In this document: positions 45,596 through 55,657 of the stretch, one piece after another | Numbering within the stretch: position 1 is the first letter of the stretch | Layout: each line of letters begins with the position of its first letter | NCBI RefSeq assembly: GCF_001269425.1 | Contig: NZ_CP011787.1 | Coordinates: forward strand, 1 to 64,000 | Direction: 5' to 3' | DNA from: Candidatus Palibaumannia cicadellinicola | GTDB taxonomy: Bacteria; Pseudomonadota; Gammaproteobacteria; Enterobacterales; Enterobacteriaceae | DNA: 64,000 nt | The notes under the pieces: model-generated | Seen by the model: the letters and a program-made list of their open reading frames with translations, nothing else | The model's database searches: none | Told to the model about the DNA's origin: nothing | Translations under genes and position numbers: made by a program

Positions 45596-46059
45596 ATGAT
45601 TACTTATTAGTGCTAAATTTTACTTATAAACGGTTATAATCGTAATTGACTAGGTCACAGTTAAGTAACAAAAAAAAAGTATTATTATACCACACTTTAT
45701 GAAATAATCATAGATATGATTTAGATTGCTGCAAGCATGATAGCACCACTAATAAGTAATTTTCAGTATAATTCTTAGCATTAGTAGCATAAGCTAATTA
45801 ATAATAGACATTAAGCTCGTTGTAACAAGTATTTTATTATAATAACTGTAATACTAGCGTTGCTTTTCTTGATACTTGTTTAGCGGTAAAAATACCTTGT
45901 TTTTATATTAATATTTCTAATATTTATGCTAAGGAATCTTTTATACATGATTCCTATCTGTATGATATAGCTATTAGCTTTATCTGCGGTTTTGGTGTTT
46001 ATGGTTATCAATTTGCCTTACATACGGCTGTAAAAATTCTGTCAAAATCTCACTCATGA
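45596..46059 (+). pseudogene. aroQ: Decayed aroQ (type II 3-dehydroquinate dehydratase)
   Basis: The whole gene can be traced on the + strand. From the ATG at 45596: MITY, stop, C, stop, ILLINGYNRN, stop, LGH (family HILLLNGPNLNLLGTR). Near 45760: FQYNS, stop, H (LQSNAEHE). Near 45790: LINNRH, stop, ARCNKYFIII (LIDSIHQARGNTDFILIN). From 45853 to the TGA at 46059: TSVAFLDTCLAVKIPCFYIN and ISNIYAKESFIHDSYLYDIA, then FICGFGVYGYQFALHTAVKIL (family TSVALRDALLAVKIPFIEVH and [33 protein letters not shown]). About 154 codons, near full length, with some six stops and one or two frame changes. aroQ-accB-accC is the usual order in Yersinia and Haemophilus-type genomes. Confidence 0.9.
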
Positions 46060-46077
46060 TTTTATGGAAATTAATTT

Positions 46078-46518
46078 ATGGATATTCGTAAGATAAAAAA
46101 AATAATCAAACTAGTTGAAGAATCTAGCATTTCAGAGCTAAATATCACAGAAGGTGAAGAATCTGTTCGTATAAGTCGTACGATGCAAACTTATCTACCT
46201 AATTCACAACAGTCAGTAGTAGTAGGACCAAACCACTATATAGAAACAAAGCCCCAGCAGCCTATAAATACTAAAAATATTAATAGTCATTTAGTGCGTT
46301 CACCAATGGTTGGGACTTTTTATCGTACACCTAGCTGTGATACGAAACCATTCGTTGAATTAGGTCAAAAAGTTAATATTGGCGATACTTTATGCATTGT
46401 TGAAGCAATGAAAATTATGAATTTGATTCAATCAGATCAAGAAGGCGTAGTCACAGCTATTTTACTAGAAAACGGTCAGCCGGTTGAATTCGACGAGCCA
46501 CTTATTGTCATTGAGTAA
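46078..46518 (+). CDS. accB: Biotin carboxyl carrier protein of acetyl-CoA carboxylase
   Basis: Carries CO2 on biotin between AccC and AccAD in the first step of fatty-acid synthesis. 146 aa (E. coli 156); the Pro/Ala-rich hinge is shortened. Biotinyl Lys112 is in [11 protein letters not shown], followed by the thumb-containing domain [20 protein letters not shown]. With the upstream aroQ dead, the operon promoter may lie inside the old aroQ sequence. Confidence 0.97.
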   Translation: MDIRKIKKIIKLVEESSISELNITEGEESVRISRTMQTYLPNSQQSVVVGPNHYIETKPQQPINTKNINSHLVRSPMVGTFYRTPSCDTKPFVELGQKVNIGDTLCIVEAMKIMNLIQSDQEGVVTAILLENGQPVEFDEPLIVIE

Positions 46519-46534
46519 TAAGGCGCTAAATTAA

Positions 46535-47878
46535 ATGTTAGATAAAATTGTTATCGCAAATCGCGGTGAAATTGCGCTACGTATCCTTCGCGCATGTAAG
46601 GAGTTAAATATTAAAACTGTGGCTGTGCACTCAACAGCAGATAGAGATCTAAAACATGTACTTTTAGCAGATGAAACTATATGTATTGGTCCTCCTCAAT
46701 CGATAAAAAGTTATCTGAATATTCCTGCAATAATTTCAGCTGCAGAAATAACTGGTTCTACGGCGATTCATCCAGGGTATGGATTTCTGTCAGAAAACGC
46801 TGATTTTGCAGAGCAAGTTGAGCGTTCCGGATTTATTTTTATTGGACCAAAATCTGAAACTATTCGTTTGATGGGAGATAAAGTATCAGCAATAAAAAAA
46901 ATGAAAAAAACAGGTATGCCGTGTTTACCAGGATCAGATGGACCAGTTAGTGAAGATATGCAAGAAAACAAAGCCATAGCTCAACTTATCGGCTATCCTA
47001 TAATCATAAAAGCTTCAGGAGGCGGGGGTGGACGCGGAATACGTATAGTGTGCAATGATACAGATCTAGAATCTGCTATAAGAATCACTCGTACTGAAGC
47101 AAAAGCAATGTTTAGTAATGATATAGTATATATGGAGAAATATCTAGATAATCCTAGACATATAGAAATTCAGGTTATAGCTGATAATGAAGGTAATGCT
47201 GTTTACTTAGCTGAGCGTGACTGCTCAATGCAATTTAGGCACAAGAAAGTATTAGAAGAAGCACCTGCACCAGGAATTACTGATGATTTACGTAGATATA
47301 TTGGAGAACTTTGTGTTAAGGCTTGTCTTGATATAGGTTATCGTGGCGCTGGGACATTCGAATTTCTATACGAAGAAGGGGACTTTTTTTTTATTGAAAT
47401 GAATACTCGTATTCAAGTGGAACATCCTGTCACTGAAATGATAACTGGTATAGATATTGTTAAAGAACAGTTATTAATAGCATCAGGTAATAAACTTTCA
47501 ATTACTCAAAATAAAATTCATATCTATGGTCACGCAATTGAATGCCGTATTAATGCAGAAGATCCAAATACTTTTCTACCTAGTCCTGGACAAATAACAA
47601 GATTTCATGCTCCCAGCGGTTTTGGTGTGCGCTGGGAGTCACATATTTATACCAGCTACTCTGTACCGCCGTATTATGACTCTATGATTGGAAAACTAAT
47701 ATGTTTTGGTGATCAGCGCAATGTTGCTATTTCTAGAATGAAACATGCTCTTACAGAGCTTATTATCGATAGCATAAAAACTAATATAGAACTACAGTTG
47801 AAAATCATTAATGATGAAAATTTCAAACAAGGTTGTACTAATATTCACTATTTAGAAAAAATACTAAATAATAAATAG
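46535..47878 (+). CDS. accC: Biotin carboxylase
   Basis: ATP-grasp subunit of acetyl-CoA carboxylase that carboxylates biotin on AccB. 447 aa (E. coli 449). [20 protein letters not shown] at the N-terminus, glycine-rich loop [35 protein letters not shown] and [12 protein letters not shown] are conserved. 16 bases after accB, so one operon. Confidence 0.97.
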   Translation: MLDKIVIANRGEIALRILRACKELNIKTVAVHSTADRDLKHVLLADETICIGPPQSIKSYLNIPAIISAAEITGSTAIHPGYGFLSENADFAEQVERSGFIFIGPKSETIRLMGDKVSAIKKMKKTGMPCLPGSDGPVSEDMQENKAIAQLIGYPIIIKASGGGGGRGIRIVCNDTDLESAIRITRTEAKAMFSNDIVYMEKYLDNPRHIEIQVIADNEGNAVYLAERDCSMQFRHKKVLEEAPAPGITDDLRRYIGELCVKACLDIGYRGAGTFEFLYEEGDFFFIEMNTRIQVEHPVTEMITGIDIVKEQLLIASGNKLSITQNKIHIYGHAIECRINAEDPNTFLPSPGQITRFHAPSGFGVRWESHIYTSYSVPPYYDSMIGKLICFGDQRNVAISRMKHALTELIIDSIKTNIELQLKIINDENFKQGCTNIHYLEKILNNK

Positions 47879-48021
47879 CTATTCATATCATCTTATGCAT
47901 AAGATCTATTAAGAACAAATTTATTAAATAATGAGATAGATAGATCTGATTATGGAAAATATTAATACTAGGTATAGCTATACTATAATAAGACATTGTC
48001 TTTATAAAATTATGTAAGATT

Positions 48022-48669
48022 CTAATGGATACTAACTATTAATTCTAAAATACCATTTATAATAAATTGTATACCCATACATACTAGTAAAAAACCCATT
48101 AGTTGTGATATTGCATGAATGCAATTTTCGCCTAAACAACGCATAATAGTACTAGAACTACGTAGTACCCCCCAAACTATTAAGCTAATAGTAAAAAATA
48201 CCAAAACTGGAGCAATCTTAGTTACCCAAGGCACAAAAGAAACACTATCTTTTACAGTAGATACCCAACTTATAATCATAGCGATAGTACCTGGTCCTGT
48301 TGTACTAGGCATGGCAAGCGGAACAAAAGCAATATTAACTTTATATATTTTATCTTGTTTCTGAGATCGAATGTTATTGAATAGATCAGGAAATAGCATG
48401 CTAAATCCAAGGAATGATACAATAATACCTCCTGCAATACGTAACCCTTGGAGCGAAATTCCAAAAGTATTCATAACTATAGTTCCAGCATAAAATACGA
48501 CTATCATTATCATAAATACATAAACAGATGTTAGCAACGACTGTTGGTTACGTTCCTCAGTAGTCATGTTTTTACTTAGACTCAAAAATAGCGCTAGAGT
48601 AGTAATAGGATTGGCTAGAGGCAAAAGAGTCATAAGGCCTAGGCCTATAGCCTTTAATAGTTCTAACAT
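48022..48669 (-). CDS. marC: MarC family integral membrane protein
   Basis: Inner-membrane protein of unknown function (UPF0056); once linked to multiple antibiotic resistance, a link later withdrawn. 215 aa (E. coli MarC 221) with six hydrophobic segments. Strong match to MarC itself and not to its paralogue Yhg[24 protein letters not shown] start, [40 protein letters not shown] and [20 protein letters not shown]. Convergent with accC. Keeping an uncharacterised MarC in a reduced genome suggests a basic role. Confidence 0.92.
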   Translation of the reverse strand: MLELLKAIGLGLMTLLPLANPITTLALFLSLSKNMTTEERNQQSLLTSVYVFMIMIVVFYAGTIVMNTFGISLQGLRIAGGIIVSFLGFSMLFPDLFNNIRSQKQDKIYKVNIAFVPLAMPSTTGPGTIAMIISWVSTVKDSVSFVPWVTKIAPVLVFFTISLIVWGVLRSSSTIMRCLGENCIHAISQLMGFLLVCMGIQFIINGILELIVSIH

Positions 48670-49065
48670 AAATCATTAATCTCCTAGTAAACGAGTAAAT
48701 ATATAGTATAATTAATATTATTAAATATTAATTTATTTTAAATAATGTATGGTATGACTAAGCAAGATAATCAATTTTGTGTTTCACAAACATGTTTTAT
48801 ATTTTTAATATTTTTATTGATTGCTACTACCTACTGATAGGGATGTATAGATATCTAAACATCAATATTTAATAATAAATACGCAGCAAAATTGGCAATA
48901 CATAATTATTGCACGTTTATTAAATATTTTTAAATAAATAATTAATAATATTATATTTAATAATATTTTTTAAAATTATATATATTATAATATATAAAAA
49001 ATTATAATTAAATATATTTAATATATATATTTATATTATTAAACTAATAGTAATAGGAAAATGCT
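48670..49065. other. Divergent promoter region between marC and prlC
   Basis: About 395 very AT-rich bases. I looked for rlmJ (neighbour of prlC in E. coli) and marR remains and saw none. No sigma-32 consensus could be recognised before prlC. AATAGGAAA ahead of 49066 may be the prlC ribosome site. Confidence 0.4.
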
Positions 49066-51123
49066 ATGATGACAAATCATTTACTTAAAAATTTTTCTTT
49101 GCCTCCTTTTTCCAATATTAATACTGATGATATTGTGCCTGCGGTTAAAGCAGCATTAGATAATTGCCGCCAAACTGTTGAAAAGGTAGTATCTAATTTA
49201 GGTCCATTCAATTGGGATAATCTGTGTCAAATACTAGCAGATGCTGATGATGATTTTCACCGTATTTGGTCGCCAGTTAATCATCTTAATGCAGTCAATA
49301 ATAATGCTGAACTACGTCTTGCCTATGAGCAATGCCTATTCATGTTATCAGAGTATACTACCTGGGTAGGGCAACATAAAGGTTTATATTATGCTTATAA
49401 TCAACTGCGTAATAGTAATAATTATAATCAGCTTAGCATAGCACAGAAACAGTCTGTAGATAATACGTTACGTTATTTCAAACTGTCCGGTATTAACCTA
49501 ACGAAAGAAAAACAACAGCGCTATGGAAAAATAGTAGCTAGGTTATCAGAGTTAGAATCAGTTTATAGTAATAATGTTCTAGACTCTACACACGGATGGA
49601 ATAAGCTTATTATCGATGAAAAAGAAATATCAGGAATCCCAGAAAGTACGAAAACTGAGGCAAGAGCTAATGCAGAGGCTAATGCGCAGAAAGGGTGGTT
49701 ACTTACTCTGAAGCTTCCTAGTTACCTAGCGGTGATGACTTATTGTGATAATCAACTGTTACGTGAAGAATTATACATAGCTTATAATACTCGTGCATCT
49801 GATAAAGGACCTAATGCTGGTAAATGGGATAACGGACCTATTATGAATGAAATACTAGATTTACGTTATGAACTAGCACAACTTTTAGGTTTCAACAACT
49901 ACGCTGAACAATCTTTAGTTACTAAAATGGCACGGAACCCTAAACAAGTACTAGATTTTTTGCATGATATTGCTAAACGTACTAGATTGCAGGGAGAGAA
50001 AGAACTAGATCAGCTCAGATTATTTGCTAAAAAACATTTTTTTCATGATAAAATAGAACCATGGGATATCGCTTATTTTAGTGAAAAACAAAAACAAAAT
50101 TTATTTTCTATCACAGATGAACAATTACGTCCTTATTTTCCAGAAAATAAGGTTATAAGCGGGATGTTTGAAGTAATAAAGCGTATTTATGGTATTACAG
50201 CTATCGAACGTAAGAATGTTAATACCTGGCATGATGAAGTGAGTTTTTTTGATTTGTTTGATGATCTAGGCGAATTACGTGGTAGTTTCTATTTAGACCT
50301 ATATACCCGTGATAATAAACGCGGCGGGGCTTGGATGGACGAATGTGTATGTATGATGCGTAAAGCTAATGGTCATTTACAAAAGCCGGTTGCATATCTA
50401 ATTTGTAATTTCAATCGTTCAAGTAGCAGCGAACAACCAACACTATTTACTCATAGTGAAGTTACTACATTGTTTCATGAGTTCGGCCATTGTCTCCATC
50501 ATATGCTCACTGTTATAGATACTCCAGGAGTATCTGGTATTCATGGTATTCCCTGGGATGCTGTAGAACTACCTAGTCAGTTTATGGAAAATTTCTGTTG
50601 GCAACCTAATGCGCTAGAGTTGATTTCCAGCCACTATAAAACAGGTAAACCATTACCAATAGATTTTCTTAACCATCTACTAGATATCAAGCACTATCAA
50701 GCTGCATTATTTATTTTGCGCCAAATAGAATTCAGTCTTTTCGATTTCTGTCTGCATTACCAGTATAACAAAAATAATGGAGCTATAATATTTAAACTTC
50801 TAGCTGAAGTTCAAGAAAAAGTTTCAGTAATGCCTAGCCTAGATTGGATAAGATTTCCCAATACTTTTAGCCATATTTTTTCTGGAGGTTATGCAGCTGG
50901 TTATTATAGTTATTTGTGGGCAAATGTACTAGCTGCTGATGCATGGTCACGTTTTGAAGAAGAAGGTATTTTTAACCCCTATACTGGTAAATTATTCCTA
51001 GATAATATTCTGTCTCGCGGCGGATCGGAAGATCCGATGGTATTATTTACACGTTTCAGAGGACGTCAACCGCAGTTAGATGCCATGCTACGTAACTATG
51101 GGATCATAGAAAACAATCACTAA
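49066..51123 (+). CDS. prlC: Oligopeptidase A
   Basis: Cytosolic M3-family zinc metallopeptidase that breaks down peptides, including cleaved signal peptides. 685 aa (E. coli 680). The zinc site HEFGH is in LFHEFGHCLHHMLT at about residue 470, with the third ligand glutamate in the following LPSQFMENFCW. RGGAWMDECV and FSGGYAAGYYSYLWA are family signatures. Convergent with pitA 25 bases away. Confidence 0.96.
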   Translation: MMTNHLLKNFSLPPFSNINTDDIVPAVKAALDNCRQTVEKVVSNLGPFNWDNLCQILADADDDFHRIWSPVNHLNAVNNNAELRLAYEQCLFMLSEYTTWVGQHKGLYYAYNQLRNSNNYNQLSIAQKQSVDNTLRYFKLSGINLTKEKQQRYGKIVARLSELESVYSNNVLDSTHGWNKLIIDEKEISGIPESTKTEARANAEANAQKGWLLTLKLPSYLAVMTYCDNQLLREELYIAYNTRASDKGPNAGKWDNGPIMNEILDLRYELAQLLGFNNYAEQSLVTKMARNPKQVLDFLHDIAKRTRLQGEKELDQLRLFAKKHFFHDKIEPWDIAYFSEKQKQNLFSITDEQLRPYFPENKVISGMFEVIKRIYGITAIERKNVNTWHDEVSFFDLFDDLGELRGSFYLDLYTRDNKRGGAWMDECVCMMRKANGHLQKPVAYLICNFNRSSSSEQPTLFTHSEVTTLFHEFGHCLHHMLTVIDTPGVSGIHGIPWDAVELPSQFMENFCWQPNALELISSHYKTGKPLPIDFLNHLLDIKHYQAALFILRQIEFSLFDFCLHYQYNKNNGAIIFKLLAEVQEKVSVMPSLDWIRFPNTFSHIFSGGYAAGYYSYLWANVLAADAWSRFEEEGIFNPYTGKLFLDNILSRGGSEDPMVLFTRFRGRQPQLDAMLRNYGIIENNH

Positions 51124-51147
51124 ATTAGTAGTCATCATATTAATTAC

Positions 51148-52629
51148 TTAAATACATTGCAGTGTCAGCCAGTATAACCCACCTGCTAAGATAATAGTTA
51201 CTGGTAAGGTAAAAATCCAAGCCATGATAATATGTTTTACTGTTTGGCCCTGTACCCCTCCCCCGTCAACTAGCATTGTACCGGTAACTGCCGAAGAAAG
51301 TACGTGAGTAGTAGATACAGGCATACCGGTATAACTTGCGATTCCGATGAATACTGCTGTTGTCATCTGTGCCGAAAGTCCCTGTGCATAAGTCATTTCT
51401 TTTTTTCCTATTTTTTCTCCGATAGTAGTAGCTACTCTTCGCCAACCAAACATAGTACCAAGTGATAGCGCTAGTGCTACTATCACAATAATCCATAACG
51501 GTGCATACTCTATCGTAGATAGTAGATCTCGTTTTAGATTGTTTAAAAATATTTTATCAGTCTTTGTCGTGTCTGGTAATATTGCTACTTGATTAGCTAT
51601 ATCGGACAGGCAGATGAGTAAACTACGCATGTTTAAGCGCTGTTCTGGACTTAATTGATCGTAGCTATTTATATTACTTAATAACAGCGAAGCAAGATGT
51701 ATCGGTATTAATGATTGCGAAAGCTCACAGTTAAAATTTTTTAATTTCCGCATCGGGATTTCACTATTACTAATAGAATAATTACTATGATTTACATTTA
51801 TTTGTTTATAATACTGCTGTAAATGATTAACAGCATCGCGAGTACGACTAATATCATAACCACTGGCTTTCATGTTAACAACAAAACTAGCAGGAGCTAT
51901 ACCTATAAGTACTAACATAATTAGGCCAATGCCTTTTTGACCATCATTAGCACCATGTGAAAAACTTACTCCTGCCACAGATAATATTAGCGCAATACGA
52001 GTCCATAATGGTGGCTTGCGTTTTCCATCTTGTTGTTCTCTTTCTTTTGGAGTCATATGAAGACGCCGGCGCTTTTTAGTATTACTCCAATAGTAGCGCA
52101 GAATAAAAATCATAGCACTAGCTAACAATAACCCAACAATAGGTGAAATTACTAATGAGAGTAATATTTCAATTAGCTTCGGAAGATTTAGTGCTTGTAC
52201 TACTGAGCTATCGATAATAAGCGCGTTTGTGAGGCCGATCCCTATTATGGCCCCAATAAGAGTATGGAAACTAGATGCAGGTAAACCCCAATACCAAGTA
52301 CCTAAATTCCAAATAATAGCAGCTAGTAGCATAGAAAAAATCATAGCTAACCCTTGTGCAGAACTCACATTAAGTAGTAAATCAATCGGTAATAGATGAA
52401 CAATGGTATAAGCAACACTAATACCACCCATTATCACCCCAAAAAAATTGAATAAACCAGACATAGGAACTGCTAATTGATAACTTAAGGCTCTAGTGTA
52501 AATAACAGTTGCTACTGCATTGGCGGTATCATGAAAACCATTAATCGCCTCATAAAGTAGAACAAAAAATAATGCAAAAGTTAACATTATACCGGTATGG
52601 AAATCCATGCCGTCGAACAAATGTAGCAT
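51148..52629 (-). CDS. pitA: Low-affinity inorganic phosphate transporter
   Basis: Inner-membrane symporter that takes up metal-phosphate with protons. 493 aa (E. coli 499), about ten membrane segments split by a hydrophilic middle (roughly residues 180-370). Family signatures [18 protein letters not shown] near the N-terminus, [20 protein letters not shown] in the middle and [18 protein letters not shown] near the C-terminus are intact. With no pst or phosphate sensor in view, it may be the main phosphate entry. Confidence 0.96.
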   Translation of the reverse strand: MLHLFDGMDFHTGIMLTFALFFVLLYEAINGFHDTANAVATVIYTRALSYQLAVPMSGLFNFFGVIMGGISVAYTIVHLLPIDLLLNVSSAQGLAMIFSMLLAAIIWNLGTWYWGLPASSFHTLIGAIIGIGLTNALIIDSSVVQALNLPKLIEILLSLVISPIVGLLLASAMIFILRYYWSNTKKRRRLHMTPKEREQQDGKRKPPLWTRIALILSVAGVSFSHGANDGQKGIGLIMLVLIGIAPASFVVNMKASGYDISRTRDAVNHLQQYYKQINVNHSNYSISNSEIPMRKLKNFNCELSQSLIPIHLASLLLSNINSYDQLSPEQRLNMRSLLICLSDIANQVAILPDTTKTDKIFLNNLKRDLLSTIEYAPLWIIVIVALALSLGTMFGWRRVATTIGEKIGKKEMTYAQGLSAQMTTAVFIGIASYTGMPVSTTHVLSSAVTGTMLVDGGGVQGQTVKHIIMAWIFTLPVTIILAGGLYWLTLQCI

Positions 52630-52704
52630 AGGATAGGAGTGTCATTGTTTAGACATGCACGGGTCGCATTATCAGCGACAATTAGGCTAAGGGAAAAGAA
52701 AAAT

Positions 52705-52729
52705 ATGGCTTTTTTTTAAAAAAAGCCAT
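52705..52729. repeat. AT-rich palindrome upstream of pitA and tusA
   Basis: ATGGC, eight T, seven A, GCCAT form a near-perfect palindrome between the divergent pitA and tusA. It could fold as a terminator in either direction or be a binding site; nothing here tells which. Confidence 0.35.
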
Positions 52730-52880
52730 TAATCAATTAATTTAACTACTATTTAAGTAGTATATAATAAGTTAATAAATAATATTTAATATTGTATAAA
52801 GATAAAATTAAACAATATTACAAAATTTATTTATTGCGTATTGTTAATTAAGATTTATTAATACTGGGGAAACATTATTA

Positions 52881-53138
52881 ATGTTAATATCTGATGTCTT
52901 TAACTATAAATATACGAATAAAATTATTGATACTCGTGGTTTACGTTGTCCTGAACCTATAATGATATTACGTAATACTGTACGTAATATGTATGAAGGA
53001 CATGTGTTACTCATGATTACCGATGATCCATCTACTATCCGCGATGTTCCATCTTTTTGTCGTTTTATGGAACATACTTTATTAGCACAAGTAACAAAAA
53101 AGCTACCATACTATTATCTTTTACGTAAAAATAATTAA
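52881..53138 (+). CDS. tusA: Sulfur carrier protein TusA
   Basis: Takes persulfide sulfur from IscS and hands it to TusBCD for 2-thiouridine in tRNA wobble positions. 85 aa (E. coli 81). The sulfur-accepting Cys23 is in [19 protein letters not shown], the defining CPxP motif; [20 protein letters not shown] also matches. Its function depends on IscS, whose gene at 8.4 kb is frameshifted. In E. coli it lies a few genes from ftsY, as here. Confidence 0.95.
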   Translation: MLISDVFNYKYTNKIIDTRGLRCPEPIMILRNTVRNMYEGHVLLMITDDPSTIRDVPSFCRFMEHTLLAQVTKKLPYYYLLRKNN

Positions 53139-53254
53139 AATTATTTTATATATAATAATATTTATTTATATAAATATTATAATATAAATAATTTTATTAT
53201 ACTAATAATCTTAAATTTTAAGTATTGATATTACGTTAAGGAGCATAGTGTTAT

Positions 53255-54328
53255 ATGACAAAAGAAAATAAAACCGGTTTATTTTCATCTTTTAGTAAAA
53301 ATGACATTCATGAGAAAACTATATTTTCTACTAATGATATTAAAGATCTATCTCAAATAGATAGATTAAGATCTAAGAATAATCACATCCAAACTAGTGA
53401 AGGATTTTTTAAACGGCTGAAACGTAGTCTGGTAAATACTCGTAATAATTTAGGATATGGATTGATTGAATTATTTCGTGGAAAAACTATAGATCAGGAA
53501 TTATATTCTAAAATAGAAACACAACTTTTAATTGCTGATGTTGGCGTAGAAACAACACAAAAAATTATAGATAATATTATTGTAAATGTAGATCGATGTA
53601 AGTTAAAAGACGCTGATGAACTATATAGCAAACTACGTGAAAAAATGATTGATATCCTATGTTGCGTTAATAAACCGCTGATAATAGATGGCCACAAACC
53701 ATTTATAATATTAATGGTTGGCGTAAACGGGGTAGGAAAAACAACTACAATTGGTAAAATAGCGCGAAAATATCAGGCTGAAGCAAAAAAGGTTATGTTG
53801 GCAGCAGGTGATACTTTCAGAGCTGCAGCAATAGAACAGTTACAAGTCTGGGGTAATCGTAATAAAGTACCAGTGATAAAACAACATACTGGTGCAGATT
53901 CAGCCTCAGTTATCTTTGATGCTATTAAGGCGGCTCAATCACGCGGTATTGATATTTTGATCGCAGATACATCAGGACGTTTGCAAAATTCAATATCTTT
54001 GATGGAAGAACTCAATAAAATAGTCCGTGTGATAAAAAAATTAGATGTTAATGCACCCCATGAGATTATGCTAACTATCGATGCTAGCATAGGCCAAAAT
54101 ACTATAAACCAAATTGATTTATTCAATAAAATTATTAGACTAACTGGTATAACTATAACTAAATTAGACGGGACAGCAAAAGGAGGTGTAATTTTTTCTA
54201 TTGCCGATATGTTTGGTATACCAATTCGCTACATAGGTATTGGTGAAGATATTGATGATTTGCGATCATTTAACGCGCAGACATTTGTTGATGCAATATT
54301 TCCAGATAGTAAAAAACTAAATAATTAA
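53255..54328 (+). CDS. ftsY: Signal recognition particle receptor FtsY
   Basis: SRP receptor GTPase that docks ribosome-SRP complexes at the membrane. 357 aa against 497 in E. coli: the acidic N-terminal A domain is reduced to some 50 residues, while the NG core is complete (four-helix N domain about 55-135, P-loop GVNGVGKTTTIGKIA, DTFRAAAIEQL, DTSGRLQNSISLMEEL, TKLDGTAKGGVIF). The usual DTAGR reads DTSGR. ftsE and ftsX, which follow in E. coli, are gone. Confidence 0.95.
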   Translation: MTKENKTGLFSSFSKNDIHEKTIFSTNDIKDLSQIDRLRSKNNHIQTSEGFFKRLKRSLVNTRNNLGYGLIELFRGKTIDQELYSKIETQLLIADVGVETTQKIIDNIIVNVDRCKLKDADELYSKLREKMIDILCCVNKPLIIDGHKPFIILMVGVNGVGKTTTIGKIARKYQAEAKKVMLAAGDTFRAAAIEQLQVWGNRNKVPVIKQHTGADSASVIFDAIKAAQSRGIDILIADTSGRLQNSISLMEELNKIVRVIKKLDVNAPHEIMLTIDASIGQNTINQIDLFNKIIRLTGITITKLDGTAKGGVIFSIADMFGIPIRYIGIGEDIDDLRSFNAQTFVDAIFPDSKKLNN

Positions 54329-54731
54329 TAATATGTTTTAAAAATATTATTACCAAAGTATAGTGAATTAACATTATTTATTAATTTTTTTAGCTGATTA
54401 ACAAAATTGGTCTTGGGAAAATTTACTATATAATAGTATTTTGCTTGCAGTTATTAAACTAATTTACACTAGTTGGTCTTACTGTACGAATTATTAAAAA
54501 CTATACAATACTTATTACTATAAGACATATTATTTTTATAATTTATTAAAATTATTAATGGATGATAATTGGTTTAATCGCCTATCATAACTTACTTCTA
54601 TAAAATATCCAGTAAATTATTAGCTAGGATGATAGTTAATTATTACCAATATTACTACTATATTTGTAAATAATTTTTTATAATATATGGCACATGAACT
54701 GTTTTATGAGAGGTATTTTGAGAGGTATTTA
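54329..54731. other. ftsY-rpoH gap where ftsEX were
   Basis: About 400 AT-rich bases. No FtsE piece is visible. TLVGLTVRIIKNYTILITIRH near 54466 faintly recalls the FtsX C-terminal membrane segment ([20 protein letters not shown]) but the match is too weak to annotate. The rpoH promoter should be here. Just before rpoH, GAGAGGTATTTT is repeated in tandem. Confidence 0.4.
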
Positions 54732-55595
54732 ATGATAAAAAATAGGCAAGTGTTAGCTGTAATTACTAAGGGTAATCTAGAAGACTATGTTAAGGCTACT
54801 AATTCTTATCCTCTGCTAACTGCAGAGGAAGAACTGGAGTTAGCTGAAAAATTGTATTATCAAAGTGATATAGCAGCAGCTAAGTTACTTATTTTGTCTC
54901 ACCTCCGCTTTGTTGTTAATATTGCGCGTAACTATTCTGGTTATGGATTACCTCAAGCTGACTTAATTCAAGAAGGCAATATCGGTTTAATGAAAGCTGT
55001 TCGTAGGTTTAATCCTAAAGTTGGTGTTCGCCTTGTTTCTTTTGCTGTACACTGGATTAAAGCAGAAATTCACGAATATGTATTGCGTAACTGGCGTATT
55101 GTTAAGGTAGCTACTACTAAGGCACAACGTAGGTTATTCTTTAATCTACGAAAAATTAAACAGCGTTTGGGCTGGTTTAATCAAGATGAGGTAGAAATGG
55201 TTGCTAAAGAATTAGGAGTTACTAGTAAGGATGTTCGTGAAATGGAATCACGTATGGCAGCGCAGGATATAACATTTGATCCTATGTTATATGATGAAGG
55301 TCAAGATGGCCTATTGATGGCACCCATCCTATATATACAGGATAAATTTTCTAATTTTGCAGATAGTATAGAAGAAAAAAATTGGGATGATCATGCATCA
55401 GATAAACTTTCTATTGCTTTAGAAACTCTAGATGAACGTAGTAAGAACATAATACGTGCCCGTTGGTTAGATAATAATAAGAGTACATTACAAGATCTTG
55501 CAAATAAATATTGTGTATCAGCAGAGCGTGTACGTCAATTAGAAAAAAATGCAATGAAGAAAATACGTATTGCTATAGAATCACACAGTATGTAA
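54732..55595 (+). CDS. rpoH: Heat-shock sigma factor RpoH (sigma-32)
   Basis: Directs RNA polymerase to heat-shock promoters. The frame opens at 54687, but the ATG at 54732 has GAGAGG seven bases upstream and gives [20 protein letters not shown], aligning with E. coli MTDKMQSLALAPVGNLDSYI; 287 aa (E. coli 284). Region 2 ([39 protein letters not shown]), the RpoH box region ([20 protein letters not shown]) and region 4 helix-turn-helix ([17 protein letters not shown]) are intact. Kept though few regulators survive; chaperone overproduction is typical of such symbionts. Confidence 0.95.
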   Translation: MIKNRQVLAVITKGNLEDYVKATNSYPLLTAEEELELAEKLYYQSDIAAAKLLILSHLRFVVNIARNYSGYGLPQADLIQEGNIGLMKAVRRFNPKVGVRLVSFAVHWIKAEIHEYVLRNWRIVKVATTKAQRRLFFNLRKIKQRLGWFNQDEVEMVAKELGVTSKDVREMESRMAAQDITFDPMLYDEGQDGLLMAPILYIQDKFSNFADSIEEKNWDDHASDKLSIALETLDERSKNIIRARWLDNNKSTLQDLANKYCVSAERVRQLEKNAMKKIRIAIESHSM

Positions 55596-55657
55596 TACAT
55601 AATACTATAAACATAAACAAATCAAAACTTCACAAATTATTATTCATATTGCAAATA

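Noticed and set aside
46768..46977. Open frames antisense to accC, purL, miaB, ligA, pckA and others.
   Set aside because: They are shadows of well-conserved genes on the other strand and have no recognisable product.
52705..52729. T8/A7 palindrome as a regulator site for pitA or tusA.
   Set aside because: A homopolymer palindrome can arise by chance in AT-rich DNA; listed only as a repeat.
54460..54545. Possible ftsX C-terminal remnant before rpoH (LVGLTVRIIKNYTILITIRH).
   Set aside because: Position is right, but the likeness to the FtsX tail needs a two-residue gap and rests on hydrophobic residues only; an AT-rich stretch would give this by chance.
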